From CAZCAC01 sp964496575 (lineage in GTDB: Bacteria; Planctomycetota; UBA1135; GCA-002686595): DNA of 45,568 nucleotides. The DNA lies in the NCBI GenBank assembly GCA_964496575.1, contig CAZCAC010000069.1:1-45568 (forward strand), written 5' to 3'. The position numbers were made by a program, and so were the translations under genes. Shown piece after piece: positions 33,737 through 44,533 of the stretch; the first letter of the stretch is position 1; each line of letters opens with the position of its first letter. Under the pieces are notes generated by a model, which worked only from the letters and a program-made list of their open reading frames with translations, ran no database searches and was not told the origin of the DNA.

Positions 33737-35091
33737 CACAGCTCCCTGGTGATCCCCGGCAGCGGGGCGGGGTAGATCCCGTCGGGTCCGTCGTGGAGCG
33801 GCGCGGGGGTCTCGAAGCTCATGCCGTCGATGTCCTCGACGAACTGGAACTCGGACTTCATGACCTCGTCCCAGCTGACGTACGCGCCGGTGTGCGTCGC
33901 GATGCGCCCCATCAGCGCGGCGATGTCCGCTTCTCCGGCGCGCCGCGCCTCGTTGTGCGGGGTGTCGTTGCGGATCGCGTCGAGCAGCACCTGCCACTCC
34001 GCGTGGTAGGGGTTGGGATCGTCGCCTCCGAAGGTCCAGCTCGGCTCGCGGGTCATGTCCTGCCCCGCGTAGATCCGCGTGCGGGGCTGGGCGAGGCTCT
34101 CCATCAGGACCGCGGAGCCCTTCGATCCGTGGGCGTAATCGGAGTAGGTGTTCCAGCAGCCCGCCATGTGTCGCGAGAAGGCGAAGAGCTTGGCGCCGTC
34201 GGCGAAGCTGTACTCGACGGTGTAGTGGTCGAACTGGTTGCCCGCCCCTTCGAAGGTGCGGCTGCCGAATCCTTGCGCGGAGACCGGCCAGGCGTCCTTG
34301 GCCCAGCAGGCAACGTCGACGTTGTGGCAGTGCCAGTCGATGAAGAAGCCGGAGGAGACCCAGGTGAAGCTGTTGGGGTGCTGGATCTGGAAGACCAGCT
34401 CGTTCGCGCCCTTCGGCCGCGGCGGGCAGTGAACGGGCCCGTGCACGCGGTAGATGCGCAGGGTGTGCAGGTCGCCGATCTCGCCGTCGTGGATCCGCTG
34501 GATCACCTCCTGGCGCGCTTTCGAGTGGCGCCACATGAAGCCGACGCCGACCTTGAGTCCCTTGCGCTCGGACTCCTCGGCGGCTTTCAGGAGGCGCCGC
34601 GCCCCGGGCGCGTCGGTGGCGAAGGACTTTTCCATGAAGACGTTGACGCCCTTCTCGACCGCGTACTCGAAGTGGAGCGGCCGGAAGGCGGCGTGGGTGG
34701 TCAGGAGCACCACGTCGCCGGGATCGAGGGAGTCGATCGCGTGCCGGTAGGCGTCGAAGCCGAGGAAGCGGCGCTCGGGAGGCACGTCGACCTTGTCGGC
34801 GTACGCGCCGGAGATCGCCTGGTGGCTTCCGGTCAGGCGGTGCTCGAAGAGGTCGGCCATGGCGTGCAGCCTGACCGGCCCGCCGGTGGCCGCGAAGGCG
34901 TCGCCGACCGCCCCGCTGCCGCGCCCGCCACAGCCGACCAGGGCCAGCTTGATGGTCGAGTCCTCGGCGGCGTGGACGAAGGGGGCGGCGGCGCCCACCA
35001 GGGCGGAGGCGGCGGCGGACTTGCCGGCGAGCTCGAGGAACTCGCGGCGCGAAGTTGTTTCGGGGCGATTGTCCGGCGGGTTGGTTTCCAT
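33736..35091 (-). CDS. Tat-exported Gfo/Idh/MocA family oxidoreductase
   Basis: 451 residues. An N-terminal Tat signal (T-S-R-R-E-F-L-E-L-A-G-K-S-A-A-A-S-A-L) is followed by a Rossmann NAD(P) domain (I-K-L-A-L-V-G-C-G-G-R-G-S-G-A). In place of the usual E-K-P motif there is M-E-K-S-F-A-T-D. The substrate domain has H-S-K-A-R-Q-E and W-H-C-H-N-V-D-V-A-C-W-A-K. The length fits the exported planctomycete/verrucomicrobial subgroup. It probably oxidises or reduces a sugar or inositol-type substrate in the periplasm with a bound cofactor. It is coupled by TGATG overlap to the isomerase downstream and lies 31 nt after the histidine kinase gene. No strong ribosome binding site is seen. Confidence 0.93.
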   Translation of the reverse strand: METNPPDNRPETTSRREFLELAGKSAAASALVGAAAPFVHAAEDSTIKLALVGCGGRGSGAVGDAFAATGGPVRLHAMADLFEHRLTGSHQAISGAYADKVDVPPERRFLGFDAYRHAIDSLDPGDVVLLTTHAAFRPLHFEYAVEKGVNVFMEKSFATDAPGARRLLKAAEESERKGLKVGVGFMWRHSKARQEVIQRIHDGEIGDLHTLRIYRVHGPVHCPPRPKGANELVFQIQHPNSFTWVSSGFFIDWHCHNVDVACWAKDAWPVSAQGFGSRTFEGAGNQFDHYTVEYSFADGAKLFAFSRHMAGCWNTYSDYAHGSKGSAVLMESLAQPRTRIYAGQDMTREPSWTFGGDDPNPYHAEWQVLLDAIRNDTPHNEARRAGEADIAALMGRIATHTGAYVSWDEVMKSEFQFVEDIDGMSFETPAPLHDGPDGIYPAPLPGITREL

Positions 35092-35122
35092 GGTGTCTCG
35101 GTGCTGGAGGTCAGGATCTCGG

Positions 35123-37132
<2,010 letters not shown>

Positions 37133-37539
37133 CGAGGCTCTCGGCCCAGCCGGGGTGGGCGATGGTCGGGCTGCGTGGCTGGCCGAGGGATGCAGGATAC
37201 GCCTGCTGGCTCATTGTGCGAGTAACCGGGAGATACCCGGAACCTCCGCCGCGGGGGGCGTCTCCAAGAAATGTCGGTCTGGCTACTCAGCGGGCCGCAT
37301 CGCGGCGGCGATCGCGCGAAGGCCGAATCGGGCACTTCGAGGCGCGGGAGCAGGCCCAGGAGGATCGACGGAGCCTCGGCATCGATTTCCAGATGGCGGA
37401 AGTCCACGCCGGAGACGCATCCGGGCGATCACGCCTGCCCAGTCCATTCCCCCCCGCCCGGAGACTCGCCCTTTCCGGGCCCAGGCCGCCGCCTGACCCC
37501 TCGAGGTCGGGGGGCGGCTTCCTTTCGCTCGAGATTGGG
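37133..37539. other. 407-bp gap without a convincing gene
   Basis: Between the histidine kinase start and the metallopeptidase stop I see no supported gene. The only structure is a small stem CCGGG-AGATA-CCCGG (37227-37241), about 95 nt upstream of the kinase start, and CCCC/GGGG-rich arms near 37498-37515. It probably holds the kinase promoter, which I could not place. Confidence 0.4.
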
Positions 37540-38673
37540 TCAGGGTGGGATCGGGCGGTCGTTCCAGGGATTCCCGATGACCAGGGCGGTCTCCAGCGTC
37601 GCTCCGGGGGGGACGACGAGCCGCCCGGAGGAGGTCGCGCCGTCGGGGCCGGTGGCGGTCCAGGAGTAGGTGCCGTGGGGGATGCCGTGGACGAAGACGC
37701 GTCCCTGGGCGTCAGCTTGGAGCTGGACGGCGCTCGCTTCGAGCTGGCCGGTGGCGAGCCAGTCGGTGACGGAGGTATCGAACTCGACGGAGTGGAGTCG
37801 GAGCCGTGCGCCGGGGATCGGGGTGGAGCCGGAGCGGGTGATCGTGGCTTCGAGCTTGCCGCGGCGGCGGATGACAAGAGGGTGGGGGGTGCTGTCGGAA
37901 GGGTCGAAGACGTAGGTGAGGGGCCAGTAGTCGTCCTCGTTCTCACTCGGCCAGATGCCACCCTGATCTGGTTCGCAGCACCTCAGGGAGGCCGGACCCC
38001 ACAGCGAGGGGAGGGCCTCGAGGAACCACTCCGTCGGGATGGTCGCCAATCCCTGCTCGTATGCCGCGCGAGCCAGGTCCTCGAGCTTCTCCATTCCCAG
38101 AGTGTTCACGATCCAGACGCCGGCCAGGATCAGATCCTCCATCTGTTCCCTCTCTGGGGTCGCGAGGTACTCATCGAAGGACATCTCCAGGATGTATGGC
38201 ATGGCCTGTCTGCTCGGGGGACGCGTCGAACCTTGTCTCTGCGAGCAGAGACTCCAGCTCAGCGACGTGGCGACGCCCTCCTCGACGATGCAGGGAAGAG
38301 TGCCCCAGTGAGAGGTGAGGTGCCAGTGAACGAGCTCATGGACCAGGAGCTCTTCCCAGCCCTCGGTGGTCGCGAAGACGACGATTCCCTTGGAGTCAGC
38401 GTAGCCCCCAACGTGTTCAGCGCTGCATTCTCGGTGCAGGCCAACCGAAACGATTGGGTGGCCCTCTCGAGATGTCTCGAGGTACTCACGGACCAGTGGG
38501 TCGAATCTCGAGAGGATCTCCACCATCCGGTTTCCCACTTCCTCCGATGCAGCCTCGATGGTCCCCCATGGAGTCTCCCTGACATGCGCGGGAGGCAGTT
38601 TTCCGACATAAAAGGGAGGCGGGCTCGCGCACCCCACCAGGAGTATCGAAGCTGCAACGGTGGAACGAATCAT
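37540..38673 (-). CDS. Lipoprotein zinc metallopeptidase-like protein with carboxypeptidase-regulatory-like C-terminus
   Basis: 377 residues. The signal peptide ends in lipobox L-L-V-G-C15. A gluzincin-type zinc motif H112-E113-L-V-H116 is followed 15 residues later by E131-E132-G-V-A-T, the likely third ligand, as in M1/basic-secretory or DUF-type peptidases. A helical region (about 150-235) follows. The last 110 residues (R-R-R-G-K-L-E-A-T-I-T-R-S-G-S-T-P-I-P-G-A-R-L) form a carboxypeptidase-regulatory-like domain nearly identical to the C-terminus of the protein at 41023-44286, and this identity extends to the DNA. Probably a membrane-tethered protease acting outside the inner membrane. 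The fusion with the duplicated module may be recent. Confidence 0.8.
   Translation of the reverse strand: MIRSTVAASILLVGCASPPPFYVGKLPPAHVRETPWGTIEAASEEVGNRMVEILSRFDPLVREYLETSREGHPIVSVGLHRECSAEHVGGYADSKGIVVFATTEGWEELLVHELVHWHLTSHWGTLPCIVEEGVATSLSWSLCSQRQGSTRPPSRQAMPYILEMSFDEYLATPEREQMEDLILAGVWIVNTLGMEKLEDLARAAYEQGLATIPTEWFLEALPSLWGPASLRCCEPDQGGIWPSENEDDYWPLTYVFDPSDSTPHPLVIRRRGKLEATITRSGSTPIPGARLRLHSVEFDTSVTDWLATGQLEASAVQLQADAQGRVFVHGIPHGTYSWTATGPDGATSSGRLVVPPGATLETALVIGNPWNDRPIPP
37571..37873 (-). repeat. 303-bp duplicated module, copy A
   Basis: This stretch, encoding the C-terminal module of the metallopeptidase lipoprotein, aligns base for base without gaps to 41030-41332 in the 1087-residue protein gene. 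By eye about nine in ten bases agree. The copies lie 3.4 kb apart in the same orientation, and similarity stops sharply at both ends. Confidence 0.85.
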
Positions 38674-38674
38674 C

Positions 38675-39568
38675 TCAGTCGGACTCGAACTCGATCAGCC
38701 TGCGGACGATGGTCGTGTCAGGATTGCCGTGTCGCCGGAAGTGCAACTCGATGGCGTTCTCCCACGACTCCCCGGAAGCGGGATCGTAGTTGAACTCGGG
38801 CAGGTCGGATGGGAGCACGAATCGGCAGGCGTCCCATCCTGCTCCGAGGAGCGGAGGAGGGAAACCGCCGGATCCCTGGTCAGCGATCCACGTCCCGTTG
38901 ACGAAGATGTCGACATCCGTGAGAGTCGAGTTGTTGGCCAGGGTGACCTGGAGGTCGTACCCCGGGAGAACGACGACCTCTGTCAGCACGGCATCCACGT
39001 TGGTGACGCCGGGTTGAACAGCCAGATCCACTTGATAGCCGAACTTGACGAGGTCGTCGACGGACTCCTCGAACGCCCCTTGGTGGAGGGAATGGGCCCA
39101 GATGTAGTGCTCCACATTGGGCCGGCCTTGGAGGTCGAAGCAGAACAGGCCCCCTTGCGAATAGCGGGTGCCGACCGGCATGGCGGTGACCTCCGCCGAA
39201 GTCCCGGGCGCTCTGGTGCTGCAGTCCGAGCCATTCGCCGCGTAGAAGCCGATGGCATTGGCCGGAACAGGAATCCTCACCGTAGCCCCGGGGGGGATCT
39301 TGGCCGGTACCTTGCTGACGACCCCCCCGTCGGAGTTGATGAAGACCAGGCAGCCATCCAGCTGCTGGGAGCTCGGATTGACGATGGCGAGCATGGCGTT
39401 GGACCCGCCTTCGGAGCTCCAGGTGACCCCGATGTCGAGACAGCCTGCCGGGGTATCGAAGAAGATCCTGCCCTCGCCCTTGGTCGAATTGCCCTGGGAG
39501 ACGCACTTCATGCTGGTGAGGGGCAGGCACAGGAGTATGGCCACCAGGAGTGCCAATCTTGTTTTCAT
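38675..39568 (-). CDS. Secreted protein, paralogue of the next gene upstream
   Basis: 297 residues with a signal peptide (M-K-T-R-L-A-L-L-V-A-I-L-L-C-L-P-L). A beta-rich N-terminal part (N-P-S-S-Q-Q-L-D-G-C-L-V-F-I-N-S-D-G-G-V-V) and a central part with H-Y-I-W-A-H-S-L-H-Q-G-A-F lead to G-A-G-W-D-A-C-R-F-V-L-P and Y-D-P-A-S-G-E-S-W-E-N-A-I-E-L near the C-terminus. The protein at 39787-40689 shows the same sequence landmarks in the same order, so the two are tandem paralogues. I do not recognise the family. The stop lies 1 nt beyond the start of the metallopeptidase gene, so the two are probably one transcript. Confidence 0.75.
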   Translation of the reverse strand: MKTRLALLVAILLCLPLTSMKCVSQGNSTKGEGRIFFDTPAGCLDIGVTWSSEGGSNAMLAIVNPSSQQLDGCLVFINSDGGVVSKVPAKIPPGATVRIPVPANAIGFYAANGSDCSTRAPGTSAEVTAMPVGTRYSQGGLFCFDLQGRPNVEHYIWAHSLHQGAFEESVDDLVKFGYQVDLAVQPGVTNVDAVLTEVVVLPGYDLQVTLANNSTLTDVDIFVNGTWIADQGSGGFPPPLLGAGWDACRFVLPSDLPEFNYDPASGESWENAIELHFRRHGNPDTTIVRRLIEFESD

Positions 39569-39786
39569 GGTTTTGAGTATGAAGAAGGAGTGTGGGGAAG
39601 TGGTTTCGGGAATGGCGAGGGCTCGGTTGCCAGGTGTCTGATGTCACCTGGGCGAGACCACTTCGGGTCCTCTCGTCGGTGGTGGCACAGAAGGGGCATG
39701 CACAAGGGTGGAGAGGTCTGTTTCACTGTCTCCACGCCGGGGATGGCTGACCGTATTCGTTCGCAGAGGTAGACCTCGACTCGGGA

Positions 39787-40689
39787 TCAGTCCGAGGTGT
39801 ATTCCACCTTGCGGCTGAGCTCGTAGACGGCAGCGTCGGCAGGGCGCGTAAACCGGAACTCGACCTCGTTCTCCCACGATGCTCCAGGGGAAGGGTCGTA
39901 GTTGAGCTCCGGCAGTCGTGCAGGGATGGCGAAGGTCAAGGCGTCCCATCCCGCACCAATGGTCGGTGGCCGAAAGCCGTCATCCGTGCTCAGGATGTGG
40001 ATCCCGTTCACCAGGACGTCCACGTCCTCGAATGGCATGTTGCTGGCGATGGTCATCTCCATGTCGTAGCCCGAGTGGACGATCAGTTCAGACAAGACTG
40101 CGTCGACGTCCGTCACTCCGGACAGGATCGAGAAGTCGGTTCGGTATCCCCATTCGACGAGATACTCTGCGCTCAGGGCGAACGCAGCCTGGTTCCTCGC
40201 CCGCCCCCGGATGTAGTGTTCCTGGTTGGGCTCTCCGCGGATATCGGGCACGAGGCAGATACCTTGATGCAGGTGAGCTCCCATGGGAATCGGCTGAATC
40301 TCAGTCACGGAACCAGAGGGGCGGGGGCCTCTGCCACCGCAGTTGACCTCGTCGGTGACATACTGATCCACCGCCTTGTCCGGGACCGGTACATTCAGCG
40401 CCCCCCCGGCAGGAATCACGGCCGCCACCTCGGCGATCACCTCTCCCGAGGCGTCCAGGAAGACGATGCATCCATCGAGATGCTGGCTGGTCGAGTTCCT
40501 GATGTCGACATGTTTGTTCGGGTGCTCACCGGAGACCACGTAGTGGACCCCGAAGTTGATCTTGGCCCCCGAGGTGGTCTTGCTGAATTCACCTGATCCG
40601 GAAGTCGGTTCGACATCAGAGGAGCAGCAGATGGGGGTGGCCGACATGCAGATCAGCAGGCTGGCGGCAATGAGGATCTTGTTGAACAT
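39787..40689 (-). CDS. Secreted (possibly lipo-) protein, paralogue of 38675-39568
   Basis: 300 residues from ATG 40689 (M-F-N-K-I-L-I-A-A), chosen for its signal peptide; S-A-T-P-I-C-C may be a lipidation site. Landmarks shared with the downstream paralogue: S-Q-H-L-D-G-C-I-V-F-L-D-A-S-G-E-V, H-Y-I-R-G, D-V-D-V-L-V-N-G, G-A-G-W-D-A-L-T-F, and Y-D-P-S-P-G-A-S-W-E-N-E-V-E-F. I do not recognise the family and see no catalytic motif. The gap to the paralogue is 218 bp and the one to the 1087-residue protein gene is 333 bp. Confidence 0.75.
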   Translation of the reverse strand: MFNKILIAASLLICMSATPICCSSDVEPTSGSGEFSKTTSGAKINFGVHYVVSGEHPNKHVDIRNSTSQHLDGCIVFLDASGEVIAEVAAVIPAGGALNVPVPDKAVDQYVTDEVNCGGRGPRPSGSVTEIQPIPMGAHLHQGICLVPDIRGEPNQEHYIRGRARNQAAFALSAEYLVEWGYRTDFSILSGVTDVDAVLSELIVHSGYDMEMTIASNMPFEDVDVLVNGIHILSTDDGFRPPTIGAGWDALTFAIPARLPELNYDPSPGASWENEVEFRFTRPADAAVYELSRKVEYTSD

Positions 40690-41022
40690 GGAGCTGGTGG
40701 AGCTGGAGTGCGGGAATGGGTCCTGTCGACGCCGTTTGTCGGTCGAGGAAGAGAGCGGCCTTTTCTTCGGGCATCCCCACGTCGGGGAGTGGTGTCCCGG
40801 CCCACCCGGATGATGTCGTCGCTCTCGGACTTCCGCGGGGCAACCACATAGATGCGCGGAACTCCGGGGTGGCTCGGCGAAACCCGGGTGTTTCCCAGAA
40901 TCCGCCCGGGCGCGGTTCACCGGTCGGTAACAGCGCTCGGTCGGGGACGCTCGAGCTCGGCTGGCGCGGGGCTCTCCTCGAACGCAGTCCCGACCCTCTC
41001 GGCGATGGTCGTGGCGTATTCG
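40690..41022. other. 333-bp gap without a gene
   Basis: Between two minus-strand genes; I see no supported coding region, RNA gene or clear terminator. It probably carries the promoter of the secreted protein at 39787-40689. Confidence 0.35.
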
Positions 41023-44000
41023 CTACTGGTTCCCGACGACCAGGGCGGTTTCCAGCGTCGCTCCGGGGGGGACGACGAGCTGCCCGGAGGAGGTGGCTCC
41101 GTCGGGGCTGGTGGCGGTCCAGGAGTAGGTCCCGTGGGGGATGCCGTGGGCGAAGACGCGGCCCCCGGCGTCGGCTATCAGCTGGACGGCACTCGCCTCC
41201 AACTTGCCGGCGGCGAGCCAGTCGGTGATGGAGGCCTCGAACTCGGTGGAGTGGAGTCGGAGCTGCGCGCCGGGGATCGGGGTGGAGCCGGAGCGGGTGA
41301 TCGTGGCTTCGAGCTTGCCGCGGCGGCGGATGGGGAGGTGGATGGGGGACTGGCCTTCGAAGTGGACGGTGTGGGTGGCGGGCCAGTAGCCGTAGCGGGA
41401 GAGGTGGATGGTGTAGGAGCCGTGGGCGACGTTGGGCCAGGTCTTTTCGCCGTTGGTGTCGGTGGTGCCGAAGTGGACGACGCTGTAGGCGATGCACGCT
41501 GGAGCAGACCTGAGCTTGACAGCTGGTGCCCTCTCGCTCGTATCGGTGGCGATTACGAGCATGTCATCGCCGTCGTCGATTACGAGTTCGACCTCGGTCA
41601 GGCCGTTCGGTAGAAGATCCACCGTCTTCTGAGTAAAGCCACCACCGGGTTCGAACGCACAGACTGTTACAGTGTCGAGTGCGATGCCTCGGAAGACCAT
41701 CTCGCCCTCTGCATTTACATCTCGGTGGTCCGTCCAAGGGTCAGCTGGATCGTCCGAGGCAACATACGCGCGAGATCGATTCCTGGGCTGTCCATTCTTG
41801 TCAACAACCCTGATGTGGACACCTCTGTCAGTGAGATAAAGGTCGACCGTCTGTGGGGTGGGGGGCTGAAGGTCGTGTGCCGCGGCCCCTATCACGCCTA
41901 GGCCATCGACCGCAAACACTGCGAAGAAGACCTTTCCCGTCGGCATATTGAGCATCGTGACACTATCGCCATCGAGGATCCGCACGGCTCGATTAGTAGG
42001 AATGCCGTCGTCACCCATCCACGTAGCCCACACATCGGAGGGTGGCACAGAATCATGGCCATGGGAGTGGAGCCTCACCGTGACTGTGTGACTCTGTTCG
42101 AAGGGGAGCTCCACGACCCAGGGAGATCCAGGTTCCAGCTGGCAACGCCTTGTCTGCACCGATGCATCTTCGAATCTCAGCGCAAAGGTGTAGCCTCCCG
42201 GCGCGACGTCAGGGATCTCGAGAACACCGCTCGGAGGTACCCTCATGATGGGGAGGTCTTCACCACGGAGCCCGTCTGCATAGAACCAGATCAATTCGTC
42301 TGCACGAGGCCTTTCTCCCAGCAGAACCACCTTCAGGGCCTCCCGGCGAGAGAGGGATAGGATGCCGAAGTCGACAATTCCATCCGGGCCGAGTTTTCCT
42401 TGTCCATAGGTGGAGACATACCCCGGGCAGGCCGCCATCACCGAGGATTCCCGCGGAGAGACGCCATGGAACAGGAACGTGCCATCGAGACCCACTCGCT
42501 GAGGGGCACCTCTCGGCCCGAAGGAGCGAGACCGAAAGCAGTTCTGCAGCTGCACGGTACAGCCGGGGATGGGGTCTCCGTGCAGACCATCCACGACGAG
42601 GCCTTTCCCCTGGACGCCTGCATCCAACTCGATGACGACCTCTGCCTCACCACCGGGCTGCATCTCGACCGATTGCACCTCACTCTCGGGGAGGTTGTCG
42701 CTTGAGGCCATGATCATGACTTGGCCAGTCGGGACAGTATCGATTTCGAATCGGCCATCCTCCCGGTTGGCGAAGGCGTGTCGATCCGAGGACATCGTCT
42801 CCGGAGTCCAGACGATCACCAGGAAATCCTCAATGGGTTCATCCTCGCATGTGACGATTCCTGACAATCTGCTCGATCTGGCCAGAACCATGACCATCTC
42901 CTCGATCGGGCGAGGAATCGAGACGTTGCCCTCGGTATTCTCGATGTAGCCGTTCTTCGATACCCTCAGCCAGATCGTCGTCGGCTTGCAGCCCTCGAGA
43001 ACAGCGACACCATCGCTGTCCGACCAGGCTATCGCTCGACTCCAGGTCTCCTGCTCCTTCCAGATGATCTCGACACGTGCATTGTCGAGGGGATTGCCCT
43101 GCTCATCCTTGACGAGCACTTCCTGCCCGACACCTGCCTCGGCAGAGAAGTCGACCACGAACGCATCGTTCTCCGCGGGAGCCGGATATGTCTTGTCCTG
43201 GACGATGATACCGCCACCCGAGAGGCGGAAGCGATAAGTGCCCTCCTTACGCGCGGGCAAGGTGTGCGGTCCCCACCGGCCGTCATCACCAACCGAGATC
43301 GTCCCCAGGGTCGCGGATGGACCTCCAGCCTTCCAAGTGCTCTCAATGACCAGGCCCCTGGGCAGGATGCCGCCACTGGACATGGTTATCGTTCCCGAGG
43401 CCTCGAGAGGGGCGCCCAGGCACAGCTCCGCGCGCGCACGCTCCTCGAGGACTAGGAAGCACTCACTAGTCTTCGTGTCGTGGCGCGCCCAAACAACTGT
43501 TGGTAGCTCGGGAAAGACCACATCGACCCGGCCACGTGAATCTGTCCAGTACTCTCGGCAGAATCCGCCGATCGCCGCCTCCGCCGTAGTACGCAAATCC
43601 CGAGCAGCAACGGGTACGGATCCCGAGTAGTACATAGGTCGGGCTTCCCAAGTGGACACGCCGACCTGCAACACCTGGGCGTCGGCGACCGCGGCGCCGT
43701 CCGAGTCCACCACCCGGACCTCGAACCTCGTTGCTCCTTCCAGCACAAACACAAGGGTCTTGGTCGCATCTCCTTCGAGCCTCTCGAGAAGCTGGAACTC
43801 CGCCAGCTTACCGGGAATGCTCGCCCAGAGGACCGACTCGCCGCTCCTGGCGAATTCGGGCACCAGGGAGAAATCGGTCAGCCCCGCCGAATCGGTAACC
43901 GCCAGCACTGCCTTGTCCAGCAGATTCTCAATGTTGGCTTGGGCCAGTGGGGGGATCGGTGTGCCCATCGGTCCTCGGCACGGGGACCATGAAACCGTCG

Positions 44001-44286
44001 CTCCCTCTATGGGGTTACCGTTCGAGTTCAAGACCGTGCATCGCAGGGCGGCGCTCGGGACTGATGCCCTGGGGAGGGGAGCCGGTGAATCGTCAGCAGG
44101 TCCAGCCTGATCGGCTCGAGCCTCCTCGATCTTGGGCTGCCCCTGAGATGTTGAGCCAGCATCACCCGGTTTCGATGGAGTACCTTCGGTAGGCCTGCCT
44201 GATTCCCAATGGATGAGAAACCCGATCAGAACCGCAGCGACGGTGAGTAGAGCGGCGAACAGTACTACTTGCCACTGGTTTCGCAT
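41023..44286 (-). CDS. 1087-residue membrane-anchored carboxypeptidase-regulatory-like protein
   Basis: An N-terminal membrane segment (about 7-26: V-V-L-F-A-A-L-L-T-V-A-A-V-L-I-G-F) is followed by a Pro/Asp/Gly-rich linker (27-75) and then about 1000 residues of beta-sandwich units. Many units carry carboxypeptidase-regulatory-like signatures, such as N-S-N-G-N-P-I-E-G-A-T-V, V-K-D-E-Q-G-N-P-L-D-N-A-R-V and V-D-G-L-H-G-D-P-I-P-G-C-T-V. The last 100 residues are the duplicated module shared with the metallopeptidase lipoprotein. No enzyme motif. It resembles the 732-residue protein at 9825-12023 in layout. It follows the 59-residue peptide gene by 67 nt. Base composition of this gene seems less GC-rich than most of the window. 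An outward-facing structural or adhesion role is inferred. Confidence 0.82.
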   Translation of the reverse strand: MRNQWQVVLFAALLTVAAVLIGFLIHWESGRPTEGTPSKPGDAGSTSQGQPKIEEARADQAGPADDSPAPLPRASVPSAALRCTVLNSNGNPIEGATVSWSPCRGPMGTPIPPLAQANIENLLDKAVLAVTDSAGLTDFSLVPEFARSGESVLWASIPGKLAEFQLLERLEGDATKTLVFVLEGATRFEVRVVDSDGAAVADAQVLQVGVSTWEARPMYYSGSVPVAARDLRTTAEAAIGGFCREYWTDSRGRVDVVFPELPTVVWARHDTKTSECFLVLEERARAELCLGAPLEASGTITMSSGGILPRGLVIESTWKAGGPSATLGTISVGDDGRWGPHTLPARKEGTYRFRLSGGGIIVQDKTYPAPAENDAFVVDFSAEAGVGQEVLVKDEQGNPLDNARVEIIWKEQETWSRAIAWSDSDGVAVLEGCKPTTIWLRVSKNGYIENTEGNVSIPRPIEEMVMVLARSSRLSGIVTCEDEPIEDFLVIVWTPETMSSDRHAFANREDGRFEIDTVPTGQVMIMASSDNLPESEVQSVEMQPGGEAEVVIELDAGVQGKGLVVDGLHGDPIPGCTVQLQNCFRSRSFGPRGAPQRVGLDGTFLFHGVSPRESSVMAACPGYVSTYGQGKLGPDGIVDFGILSLSRREALKVVLLGERPRADELIWFYADGLRGEDLPIMRVPPSGVLEIPDVAPGGYTFALRFEDASVQTRRCQLEPGSPWVVELPFEQSHTVTVRLHSHGHDSVPPSDVWATWMGDDGIPTNRAVRILDGDSVTMLNMPTGKVFFAVFAVDGLGVIGAAAHDLQPPTPQTVDLYLTDRGVHIRVVDKNGQPRNRSRAYVASDDPADPWTDHRDVNAEGEMVFRGIALDTVTVCAFEPGGGFTQKTVDLLPNGLTEVELVIDDGDDMLVIATDTSERAPAVKLRSAPACIAYSVVHFGTTDTNGEKTWPNVAHGSYTIHLSRYGYWPATHTVHFEGQSPIHLPIRRRGKLEATITRSGSTPIPGAQLRLHSTEFEASITDWLAAGKLEASAVQLIADAGGRVFAHGIPHGTYSWTATSPDGATSSGQLVVPPGATLETALVVGNQ
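41030..41332 (-). repeat. 303-bp duplicated module, copy B
   Basis: Partner of 37571-37873, encoding the end of the 1087-residue protein. The two are the same length with no gaps and roughly 90 percent identity by eye. High identity at synonymous positions indicates recent duplication or gene conversion rather than protein-level selection alone. Confidence 0.85.
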
Positions 44287-44353
44287 GGTTGCTGGCCTGT
44301 CTGTGGCCGAACTCAGCGGCCGAATCCCAGTGACACTCCCACCCTACCCTCAA

Positions 44354-44533
44354 TCATCCCATCTGGGGGGGCATTTCGGCCTCCTCTGTGTCGTCCGTCT
44401 CGGGACGCCCAATCTCAGCACACCCATTCTTGTCGCCCACCTGATTCGCTACCTGACAGAAAGCGGTTTCGGTCAAGACAAACAGCGCAAGGGACGCAAT
44501 TAGGTACGTCATCCAACTACTCGTTCTCATCAT
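44354..44533 (-). CDS. Small secreted peptide (59 residues)
   Basis: ATG 44533 overlaps the stop of the upstream TPR-like gene as ATGA. The product is M-M-R-T-S-S-W-M-T-Y followed by a hydrophobic stretch (L-I-A-S-L-A-L-F-V-L) and T-E-T-A-F-C-Q, a plausible Sec or lipoprotein signal. That leaves a mature peptide of only about 33 residues, acidic (E-T-D-D-T-E-E-A-E) with one or two cysteines. Coupling to its neighbours and the clear leader argue that it is real. A small exported or membrane peptide linked to the surface-protein gene 67 nt downstream is possible. No homologue is recognised, and a remnant of a longer gene is the alternative. Confidence 0.5.
   Translation of the reverse strand: MMRTSSWMTYLIASLALFVLTETAFCQVANQVGDKNGCAEIGRPETDDTEEAEMPPQMG

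Noticed and set aside
37162..38793. A 543-codon plus-strand frame spanning the kinase/metallopeptidase gap
   Set aside because: It is antisense to the metallopeptidase lipoprotein, is low in complexity and shows no recognisable domain.
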